Origin: Progne subis subis
Lineage: Eukaryota; Chordata; Aves; Passeriformes; Hirundinidae
Length of the DNA stretch: 64,000 bases
Assembly: GCA_022316685.1 (NCBI GenBank)
Contig: JAKJHU010000023.1
Coordinates: forward strand, 3,025,192 to 3,089,191
Direction of reading: 5' to 3'
The notes under the pieces are model-generated. The model saw only the letters and a list, made by a program, of their open reading frames with translations. It did not search any database and had not been told where the DNA came from. Shown piece by piece: positions 53,355 to 64,000 of this stretch (its first letter is position 1; every line of letters starts with the position of its first letter). The position numbers were made by a program, and so were the translations under genes.

Positions 53355-54767
53355 TCCAGTGCTAGTTGAGAGCCTTGTGTATATTATTCTTGACAGAAGG
53401 AGAGATTTTGGATTTTACATATACTTGCTATATCAATTTCCAGCCTGGTAGAAATAATGGAGGCTCTCGTTGATTCTGGAAGACGTAATTATAAGAAACT
53501 TGAATTCAATTCCTCAAAATATAACATTTATAAAGTTGCTGATTATTTTCAACTGCCCACACCGTGTAGATTCCTGTAAATGATGCTTTTGTTCCACATG
53601 CAGCTTTTTGACCTCTTGTTCTGTAAACTGAATCTCAAACGGGAGGTTTTTCCATCTTTGAATATAGCCCCACTATTTTTTAAAAATATATTTTTAAGGT
53701 AGTAGGCACATTGGAAGGTATTAATTAAGCACATAAATATTTGCGGTGCATTTTTCAGAGCGGACATAATTTAGTTCCTAAAAAATTAGTTTCAATAGCA
53801 CATAAACCCAATTGTTTGCTTTTGGTTTGGGTTTTTTTTACTTTCAGTTTGATTTTTGTCTTTAATCTCAGCAGAGGGAAGGGAAGTTGGCAATTGCATT
53901 CTGCTTTTCCTGGCTGATTCTTCATTATTGACCTCGAGCTAAGGACAAAATGTGACTGTGTCAGGCTACTCCAAGCATGTGATACAGTGTGAATTAAAGA
54001 ATGGCTGCCAGAGGTCCATGTCCTTCCCTAATGCCTCTTAGTGACAGAGAGGGCTCGGCTGTCAAATCCTGCACTTCCCTACAGATGTCGGATCCTTGGG
54101 TTCCCCCAGGAGGGACAGGAGGCACGTATTTGGAGCTAGGCTGGAACAGGTGTAGTTGTAAAGTGTCCAGGGTACCAGGGTAACGAGTCACGCTGCCACA
54201 CGCACCCTTTTGCCTACTGGGAAGATGAGTGGTATGTGTGAGGGTGCCTGTGCCTGCACAAGTGGATAAACTCGGTCGCTATGGCGCGGGGAGCCAGCAC
54301 AAACAGGTCGTGACCTTGGCTGCCAGTGCCCTCACATTTCTGTAGATCATCCGCAGCACCCGTGTGCAGGGACCCTTTCTATAGATCCCGAGGAGGGCTT
54401 GCAATGGCCCATAATGTGTTCTGTCTTCTACTTTTGTTTTGGCACATGCAGTACTCTGTCACCATTTGGCAAGAACTGTTTTTTTTGTGAAGCCGTGACT
54501 GCAGTGATGCAATGAATGTTTCGCAGGATATGTTTTGCTTCTGACCTGGTATTAGACAATAGTTTTCCCTGAATGACATTTTATATTTAGAATCACTCTC
54601 ACAGTGTTCAAACACTGAGTAATCATTGTTGCAGTTGCTGTCTTTCTGGTGGACAATAAAAACAAATCAATAATAAAAATAAATTCCGATTTGGAAGACA
54701 GCTAATACTAAGTCCTTTGAAAAGAAGTTATTAAGCCAATAAGTCTTTACAAGGGTCATAGAATCAC

Positions 54768-54872
54768 ACAATGGCTTAGGCTGGAAGGGATGTCAAAGTT
54801 CATCTAGTGATAATTCCCCAGACAGCTACCAGGGACACCTTTCACTAGACCAGGTTGCTCAAAGCCGTATTA
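54768..54872 (-). mobile_element. CR1 LINE 3' fragment
   Basis: Starts TCATAGAATCACACAATGGC, then GCTGGAAGGGATGTC and ACACCTTTCACTAGACCAGG, the CR1 tail in reverse orientation. Confidence 0.85.
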
Positions 54873-57800
54873 TTCAAATCAAAATGGGGAAATCAGAAAT
54901 AAAAACCCACAAGATTTTTCTATAGATAAAAGTAAGTGTTCTTGGGAATTAAAATTAATAATTCAGAGAACACAGTTATTAATTAGTGGTGTAGTAGCTA
55001 CTCCATGCTTCAAAATCCTTAACTGCAATACTTGATCTTCTAGCTTCCATAAAAAATTACAGCAGCATACTGCAAAATTGACTCCTGAAACTGTACACTG
55101 AATGGAAGTGACACATTAAAAATGAGTTAGCTTTCTACTGTTTTCGTTAGTTTTTTTGTTTTTTTTAATCAAATGAGCTAATGTAATTAGTGCTCCATAA
55201 GATGATGATAGAGTCAATTCTCAGAGGCTCATTCTGTATTTTACTTTAGCCTTAAGTTTGCAGAGGCAAGGCAACTAGTGGTCATAAAGGACATCATGTC
55301 ACATCTTTTTTTTTTGCACTGCACAGTGAATATTTCCAAAAATAGGCTTATATGAAATTGCTGCCTATGATAATAGGATTAGAAAAAAGGCAAATTGCTC
55401 TAAATACTAATACTTGATAGTTTTGCCTCTACATCCCAGTTGGAGGTTGAAAATTTAGTGATGGCTCTGGTTTTCGTATGTGGTGAAGACATTAAAATCA
55501 AGAAGCAGCAGTGGAACTACATTAAGACCCTGAGACTGTTGCTACAATTGGTTTAAATTCTGCTAATCCTGCACAAACCTGAGCTCTTACATCATGAAGA
55601 ACTAAAGCAAAGGAAGAGAATATAAAGGTTCAAGTGGGAGGTGCCATATGTCTATAGGGAGTACAGAAGGGTAGTTTTTATTAAAGCATACTGTAAAATA
55701 TATGTTCTATTAAGGAAAATGCATACTTAATAAAGAAGATATATCCCATCTTTTTGTTTTTCTGTTTCAGTTTGGTGATGGCATCCTGAATTACTGTGCA
55801 ACACCCTCAGAGAGGAATTGAGAATTTAGTACTGATTATTATAAAGTGATCTAGTAATTTACTCTAGGTAATTAGGTGGCCTCAGGATCTGTACATTTGT
55901 CTATGAACATCAAAGGGTTTTTATGCATTATCTCTATGAAACCTCATGTGAAAACGTAATGCCTATGGCATTTTATTTACAGATATGGAGGTGGGCCTAG
56001 AGCAGCTACATTGCAGGCCAGTGGTCACGTAGCAAATGCTTAGCAGAGGAGAGCTAAAGCACAGCTTTCTCTGAGGTCCAAAGGCATTGCTTTCCTTGGC
56101 CACTGCCTTTCTCAGGAATCAGTAACTACATTTGTGTTGCCCTCAGAGGGGACAGGGCTGAATAAACTGGTAATAACTGGCAGAGGCAGGATTCCACAGG
56201 GTAAGTAGATCTAGCCTCACACAGATTCTAAAGGATGATGTTTTTAGCACTACCATCCTGATCCTGGCCATAAAGTTTCTGTTTGTTGTGCAAGGGGTCT
56301 GGTTTTTATTGGATCCTTTCTCGAGTCCTCTGAACTCATTTATGTGGCAGAAAACATACCCAGACAAAATAAAAGCGGATTGTTCTCTGCCAAGAAGCTG
56401 AATTGACTCACTTGCTGTAATGAGTGCCAGAGCTGGTGGAAAAGCAGAGCTTACCACAGCAAGGAGCATGGGAAAGGTTAAGAATAAGCAGGAGATGATG
56501 TGGAGACCAGGGACAGCATGAAATATTCAGCAGCTGCAACCTCTTAGATTGCCTCAGCTGCTGACAGACCTTCAGCCTCCATATCATCAAATCAAATGTT
56601 AGCCATCTATTAGGAAATTCTGGAGATGTTAATGGCTGCATTATTATCATGAAGACTAGACTGTACTGTCTGCTTTTGAGAACACCTTTAATACATTGAT
56701 GTTTGCAATTTTACATCACAAAACAAGTGCATCTCTCAAAAAACTGACGGGAGAGCTCAGCTATACTGAGGTCTTCTGCAGATTGTTTATGCTCTACTTA
56801 TACTGGAAGGCAAAATGGTGTTACATGCAGGTGGAGTTCTGGGGGGCTCGTAGATAGTGTACAGACAGCTGCTGAGAGAGATGTGTTTGCTCGGCCCTAG
56901 GAAGGGAAAACCTAGGGGACATCTCACTGCTGTGTATAACTTTGGCTAGTGGGAGAGTATAGAGGAGATGGATCTCTTGGAATATCAGTGAGCATATTTT
57001 TGTGTATAAACCACCCACTTTTTTTGTGCTTTTGTTATTAATGCTGTTTTACTGTTCATTTTCTTATCCCATTGATGTTTTCAGTAAATCTCGACCTGGA
57101 ATCTCTGCCTTTTGTCTCTTGCCGGAGTGGAGGAGGGGAGTCTTATGGTTTTCTTTACAGTGGGAATACTAAATTGAGGAATGGTACTCCTAACCCATGA
57201 TGACTAGAAAATACACCTCACCAGGGACACTGAAATGAACACCAGTTTTGACTAGCTTCATAAAAGATGCCTTGCTGTGTTTGTATTGAGAGTTGAACTG
57301 GATTTGAAATGAATCTGGGAGATACTGCATGTATTTCTTTCTGTGGTTGCCAAGGCAGAACCTCAAAGCTGTGCTCATGGAGAAAGAAAGTAACAACCCT
57401 GCTCTAGAAAGAAGAAACTCTCAGATGTAATCCACTAAAATAAACTCCCAGCAAAACACAGAGACAAAGATATAACTAAGCTATCAAGGAAACTGCCCAA
57501 GAGGAAAAGGCTCTTCATTAGTGAAGGATAACTGAGTTTGTGAAGTAAGCTCACAAATATCCTGAGGAAAGTATGAGAAAGCCATGACATATCTAGGAGA
57601 CATCATTAAGACAAAAAGCCCAGTCGCCCAAAGAGAAAGTAGATATGTGAACTGATCTGTTAAGACTGAATTTGACATTTTGATGATTTATTGTTTGCTT
57701 TCTAAGCATCTGCCAAGACCACATATTTTTAGCAATACTTAGGAAAGCTCATCTAAAGAATGCACTTTCCTGGTGTAGTGGTGGAGGAGCATGACAGACA

Positions 57801-59631
57801 AAGACACTTGTCTGAAACAGTGACGAGTTCAGCTCTTCCTGCTCCAGTCCTGGAAGGTGAGGATGAACTGATGACCATACTGTCCTGATCCGGCACAGGC
57901 ACCAGGCTTTGTCAATCCTGGAAACTCAGGGCAGTGCTGGTGTTAACACCTGCCTCTGTCACACCCAGCAGGTTTACAGCCAAACCTGCTGGGCAGGAAG
58001 CTGGAGCAGAGGTGAAGATAAGGGGTGTCTTTCCCTGGGATGACAGTAAGGTAACATTTAGGTGGGAGCCTTGCAGCTGAGTGGTCAGGTTTGCATTCTG
58101 GATCCTAAAGCACAGACACTTGTGCAGCAGGAGGTACTTGCTACAGCCTTAGATTTACAACTTGAAGATGGCTCCATCAGTGATGCTATCACTTATGGCT
58201 ATTTCAATGGGCTATTGTGGAGTTCCATACATGGTCAAATTATGTTGAATTTATACACTGTCTGAATGGTTTCCCAACAGCAGGTTCCTGTTTTTCTTTA
58301 ATATACCTCAAAACATGGGTTTCTTGCTCAGGTTTCCTGAGTTGAGTTCCTGATAACCGCAGCACACTGCAGTCATGTTATCTCCTCATATTCCAGGGCC
58401 TTTGGCATTTCAATCTACCTCTGAGTGGTTTGTTGACAGAATGTATACCAATCTTCATATTGCAGTTCCTAGTTATCAGCTTCTAATTGCAATAATGCTC
58501 TTGGTTCATTATCAGAAGAGCTTACTCACAGCATTTGGTTCTTTCCAGGTTACAGTGCTCCTCTGCAGGAACAGCATCTCCTTGGGGCAGAGTTAGAGCT
58601 AGGGTGGAAACTTCCAGCTGCCTTATTTCTGAGTTATCCCTGTGAATTCATTAACTTCTAGAAGCTGCATTGATTTTTCTATGCAATTTAATAATATTCT
58701 AAGGACTACAAAAGAATGATTTGTCCATATATACTCCTTATTGAGGATATTAGGACAAAAGATAATAGGGGCATAGATAAAATCATAAGGGTATACATTC
58801 AGGTGATGAACATCAGTGTAGCACTAGTAAAATTAATCTATTTATTGCAGGAGTAGAAAAATTACCTTTTTAACGACATAGGTTTCCTCTTATTGCAAGA
58901 TAAATTTATATCTGGCCGTTCATTCTGTATGAAATTGTATTTTTGGTATTACAATACAAAGAAATTAAATTACTAACTTTAGCCTCTTTTATACATTTGT
59001 TTATACAGGGAGTCAGCCTGAGGCAACACACTGCTCAGTGTTTCATATGCTGTGTAGTTTATTCTTTGTGTTCTGTGGAGAAATAATTATCTAGCTAATG
59101 AGCAAGATGTTGCACAGTGAGTGCACCGCAGCTAAATGCTTCACAAATACTTTAGGAAAATTCTTGCTCCCCCTGCAGTCAAAGGAAGATTTTGCAGTGA
59201 ATTTAAGAAGGCAAGGAGATGTGCCTGTCTCCTGTGGATGTCCTAAAAGGGTGTCCTAAAAAGATGTCCCGTGTGTGTTTGCTTTGGTTTTTCACTGCTT
59301 ACTTAAGAAAGAAACAAGTTTAAAATTTCGACATAAAACTGAGTTTCTTTCTCTTATCTTTGCTTACTGTTTTGTTTGCTTTACTTTTGTAAGCAGCATG
59401 AAAACGGTGAGTGAACAGAAAAGACCCTACAGCCATGGTGAATTTTGTACAGACTTCTCAGATGGTGGAGCATGTGAGTCTGCAAAAACGAAAGAGAACT
59501 AAGGGAATTAGAAATCTTGGAGAGACACAGAGAAATGCAGTTCTATTAATTCACTATTAATCTGAACTTTGAAAATAAATGGTATGTACACTAAATAATT
59601 ATAATTAATACACATAGCTACAATACATATG

Positions 59632-59668
59632 ATTGAGTCAGTCTTCTTATATATGTGTGTGTAATAAA
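59632..59668 (+). repeat. 37-bp direct repeat, left copy
   Basis: Begins ATTGAGTCAGTCTTCTTATA and ends GTGTAATAAA. It is identical over 37 bp to 61136-61172. Confidence 0.95.
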
Positions 59669-61135
59669 AACAGAAAGTTTTGTATAATAATTCCAGATAT
59701 TATATTAAAATAACATCAACAATATACATCGAATAGAATAAAGTAATAAGTGGCTTTCTAGTAGTTAAATGCCATTATTTTCATAAAATAATATAGATTG
59801 AGAGGGAACTTAGAAAGTGCCCCCATCACCCTCTTCTACGGTTGAAAACACCATATTTTTTGCGTAGACATTCATTATGCTATGCCTTAAGTTATCAGAG
59901 GCCACAAAATCCAAATAAAGTATTTTTTTTCCATATCTTCTCCAAAAAGACTGATTCCTATTTTCTTTTTGCCTCTTCCTCTTTAAAATTTTGTAATAAT
60001 TAGAAGCCTGATATAAAACACAGAGCTCTTCTGTGGCTGAAATGCTGTTTTCTTTATACACAGCAACAGAAGGTTTAACTTTTTCGTAATTTTGACAACT
60101 GAGGCAGTGTATGTAAAACAAGTGGTTCCAGCTAACAAAACATGTTTCTCCTGGGAGCTTTGTGGGCAGGAGAGGGAGGATTTAAGAATGGCACACTATC
60201 TTTTGGTTGTGCAAAAAGCCCTCATCAGGTAAACTTTATACAAACAGCCTCTCAAGGAAAACTGATAAGTAATCACTCACTGAGGAAGAGGCTGTTGTGG
60301 AAGAAAGGTGAGAAGATACTTTCCTTGAATGTAGTGTGGCCTTCTACACCTAGAGCAGCAGGTGAGTGGAAGCTGTAATTATTCCACAGTTGCTCTGCCC
60401 CTCATTTGTTGGTTCAAGTTCCCAGGCTGTCTTGATTATAGGGAATTTCACCAGGAAAGTTCATTCTGTGCTTTCACAAGCAATGCTCAGTTAGTTTACC
60501 TCAGAAATGAAGAACTGGGCTATGTTCTGCAACAGAACGAGTTCAAAGGTGGAGTGTCCACCTTAATTCAAATCTTAAGGGGCCCAAATGTTCCTTCTCA
60601 CCTTTGTGCCTTTAAACATGCACGATGTCACCTGGATGAGGTCACTCCAACTATATTCTGTGGTTATGGGTCTAAGGGCTAGAAAATTAAGGAGGAAAAA
60701 AAAAAAAAAGTAGAAGTATGATTCCAGTTTTCAGGTAAAACAAGTTCTAAATTCTCAAGTGGTTTCATAAGTACAGTTTTTAGAGGACAGGACAAAGCCC
60801 CTTCCCTCCTGCTCTACAAAGATACCCACCGTTCCTCATGTGAGGTTGATTTTATTGCATTAAGAAACATTCTACTGTGTAAGAGGTATATCCTAATCAT
60901 AAGTAACTCAATTTAATACTTAAAACAGCAAAAGGGGTAACTTTGCTTCTCCTCCCCTGTGCCCTGCCCTCCATAGCTGCCAGGGCTGTAAGTCAAGGTA
61001 CTGGTAGTTCGTCCTTTCCCCTGGGCTGTTCTATGAATCTGCGGAGTTAATGGGAAGTGCCCATCCACTGCTGTGCAGAGCTGGTCAGACCCGCTCACAA
61101 TACTTGGCAGCAAAGCCATCAACAGAATGGCTAAA

Positions 61136-61172
61136 ATTGAGTCAGTCTTCTTATATATGTGTGTGTAATAAA
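61136..61172 (+). repeat. 37-bp direct repeat, right copy
   Basis: Exact second copy, 1,504 bp from the first. Flanks differ immediately on both sides. Confidence 0.95.
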
Positions 61173-61928
61173 CTCTCTGTCCTCTCTTTAACCACAACTG
61201 AAAAGCAGCAAGGCAGTGACCAAGCAGCCTCTGCTCTTTAGGAGAGCTTGTGCTTCACACGGAAGGTACAGCTGGGTTTGCAGAGAAGCTGTGGGATGTA
61301 ACTGGGGAGACAGGGACATATGGTCTCCATATGTCTTCTCTTTAGAATGACTTAAGGGATTCAAACACTTCAGTAAAAGGAAAGCCCAACCCTTCAGGGT
61401 AGTCATCAGAGACCAGGAATGTTGACCTTAGCAGTTGTACTTTAGAGTTCCTCAGGGCTACCAGAGAACATTGTCAATAATATGCTCATTTTTCTCTGCA
61501 GTCTGTGGGTGCTAAACAACCTGCTTTGGCAGCAAGCAGCTTTAATCCTGAATTTTGCGGAGACATAATAATGTGGGGTTCAAAGTACTGTTCTAGTAAA
61601 GGGCTAGATACAAATTTCCATGGAAATTGATTGCACCATGTATCACACATGGGTGAGTCAAAGATATTGTGAAATATTTCCCATTTACTGGTAATAGTAA
61701 ATCCATAGCAAAATGTGATTTATGCTCTGTAAGTGCTCCTTATCATGGTATTTGATATGTATAATTATTTTATGGATCTCCTCTATTATTTTATTTTACC
61801 CTGGCTGACTTAGCACAAAGGGCTCTTGAGTTTGATGATGATACAGATATCTAATAGGTCACCAGAATTCTTAGGTTACAATTTCTGTGCTGTGAATGAT
61901 GATGTTTGTGCAGCTTGATGTGATGTGA

Positions 61929-61931
<3 letters not shown>

Positions 61932-61983
<52 letters not shown>
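61932..61983. repeat. Poly(A) run, 52 nt
   Basis: The longest pure homopolymer on the right side. No retroposed gene was recognised beside it. Confidence 0.95.
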
Positions 61984-61984
<1 letters not shown>

Positions 61985-62837
61985 CACAAATGCTAAACAT
62001 CTCTAATTTCTGATGATTTTTCTCATCCTTCCCTTTACCAATAGCTTTACCAAGTTATTAAAGATGCCAGCTACCTAACACAAAATAAAAGATAAACAAT
62101 TTATTGAAAAAAAGAAAAGGAAATAGCCAATTTTACTTGATATTGCAGCCTTACATTCTTTCAAAATTTCTGTGATGCCCAGAAAGATACAAATATTCCT
62201 TAATACTGACTTGGGAGCCATCCACATTGTCCTGATCTATAAGTTTCCTGCCTCTTACTGGTTTTCAGAAATTTCTCTGCTCTTTTGAGGTTCTTGAGGC
62301 CAGCATTCATACCTTTATGGAAATATACTTATTTGGCCTGTGGCCACTGTTTTTGGTGTTGTTTAGTGGTTACTGAAATCACTTAATTTTTTTCCTTTTT
62401 GTGTAATCAAATCCAAGAGATTGTCTTGTTTCACTGAAAGTGTTACGTAAACCCATGTTTGTTATTAAGTGATTTTACCATTTGAGAAAATTAGTCATAT
62501 AATATTTACAGACCTCATTTGGAAAGAGAGGATTTTGGCAGTGTTGCCAATATAGCCCCAGTTCTCAAATATCAAATGGTGCTTTGAGGAAAATACCTTT
62601 CTTTACCTTTAATTTCTGTTTTCCTCCTTTGTGGTTATTCTGCTACCCGTTTGTCTAGTTTTATATCCAGCTTTTGTGTATTGTGTCATTGTGCTTACAG
62701 TCACACATATTTGTGTATTTCATTTTATTGTATTCACACATCAGTGCTCTTTTATGCTGCAGTAGCAACAAACATCTGCAGAGAAATATTTGTTCACTGT
62801 TGTACCAAATGCTGTATTTTCTGCTTCCTTCCTGTTT

Positions 62838-63090
62838 AGGATCACAGACCAGCTGAGGCAGGAAGGATCACAACACCTGTGAAGATCTCTGATCCAAGTA
62901 TCTGCTCAAAGTCGAGTCTGTGAGAGCAGGTTGCTCAGGACAGTCTCCATTTGGTTTTGAGCATCTTCAAGGCTGGAGCAGAGTGGAAGGATCAGCTCTC
63001 TGAAACTCTACACAATGCTCTACCTAATGCAGCACAAGATAATATTTGCCTTCTTTTTACAATGACACATTGCTGGCTTGTAATTTAATT
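62838..63090 (-). mobile_element. CR1 LINE fragment
   Basis: GGATCACAGACCAGCTGAGG, CTGCTCAAAGTCG, GCAGGTTGCTCAGGACAGTC and later GCCTTCTTTTTACAATGACA are CR1 in reverse orientation, with internal loss. Confidence 0.75.
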
Positions 63091-63286
63091 TTTTACATTT
63101 AAAATGCTCTATCTTATTTCTAAATCTTTGTATTGTTTCTGTCTCAGTTCTTCCTGAATATGTATATACATCTTCAATATATTCCCTAAGCACCACATCA
63201 AACATACACTTTTCATTAACTCAACAGGTTCCATCTTAACATAAATATGTTTGTTTTCTTCAGAAACTACACTGGATCCTTTTCTC

Positions 63287-63289
63287 TGA

Positions 63290-63328
<39 letters not shown>
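63287..63328. repeat. (AT)n followed by a T run
   Basis: About 13 AT units and then about 17 T, a composite simple repeat. The small open frame across it is an artefact. Confidence 0.92.
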
Positions 63329-64000
63329 AAGCTCTTACTCATGTAACTAAACAACCTTTTCCTACCAGTCTTCTTTGCTAAATCTTGGTTGCAGCCTCCA
63401 TCTGAAAAAGCTTCCCTGGTTCTCCTTGCCTGTGTAATTGCTCAATTTCATGATTTTCTGCCTCTTTCCAGCAACTACCTCTTTCAAAAAAATCAACTCA
63501 GTGACCCTTTGCTTTCAATCTGCTTTTCAGAAAGTTTTCCATTAAAACATTCCTCCCTCTCACTTTGTTTGGCAGGTCTTACACCCCTGGATAATGCTCA
63601 GCAGCAGCAAACTGTGCTGAGCATCATTTCTTAGCAGATGTAACTAGTGATTTGTCCACACTTGTTCCAGACCCTCACATCTTCTGCTTTTCCTGTTTTT
63701 CTTTACTCATGGCATGGTTGCCCAGGATTACCTAACTCAACAAAACCCCTGTGTGCAGTGACGGCTTCTGGTTTGCATGGACCAAAGTGCAGGAGGGTTT
63801 TCTATCATTATTTTCTTAAAAGTACTCAGCAGATCAATTGCTTATTCTATTGCTACTTTCTGACAAAATTTTCAAATTAATGTTCCTGACACAGAATTTA
63901 GAATAACTAAAAGTTGACTGCTGGAAAGAGGAAAGAATAAGCAAGTAAGGAATGTAAAAATCGGAGTCAAATTGAGTGCCTGTATTTGAGGAAAAAAAAC

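Larger units (their letters stand above)
51541..64000. other. Upstream flank of GK, no gene seen
   Basis: Beyond the CpG island I see only CR1 pieces, homopolymer runs and the 37-bp direct repeat. No open frame shows a recognisable domain. In mammals the next gene upstream is NR0B1; nothing resembling it is present here. Confidence 0.6.

Overview
The window looks like nuclear DNA from a bird, probably a passerine. It is AT-rich and carries many decayed CR1 LINE fragments, several retroviral LTR-type elements and long homopolymer runs. It holds one intact protein-coding gene, glycerol kinase (GK), which has vertebrate-type introns. The 'passerine' label rests only on recalled resemblance of the LTRs to songbird elements and has not been tested.

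Layout. Positions 1-6110 are a repeat cluster: a CR1 tail, a 41-bp tandem repeat, LTR-type sequence and a broken intronless copy of the splicing-factor gene PRPF38A (3867-4706). Pieces of the same endogenous retroelement lie on both sides of that copy. A solo LTR (5519-6103) with a perfect 5-bp target duplication has landed in the downstream piece. Positions 6109-22469 show no gene I can support and probably include the 3' untranslated part of GK.

Positions 22470-50973 are GK on the minus strand. I could place 20 coding exons, each with consensus splice sites and unbroken reading frame. They include an 18-nt microexon (37960-37977) and an 87-nt exon encoding a hydrophobic tail (22475-22561). 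Together they encode about 554 residues, close to the long mammalian isoform. The last few codons are uncertain: either the frame stops just after exon 20, or a small terminal exon lies further left.

Positions 50350-51540 are a CpG island that covers GK exon 1 and its promoter, with GC boxes, a CCAAT box and a perfect 10-bp GTCACGTGAC palindrome. Positions 51541-64000 show no recognisable gene, only CR1 fragments, simple repeats and a perfect 37-bp direct repeat flanking about 1.5 kb.

Functionally this is a single-gene locus. GK phosphorylates glycerol to glycerol-3-phosphate; the rest is intergenic and repeat sequence. The most unusual structure is the retroelement and PRPF38A composite at 2.8-5.5 kb.
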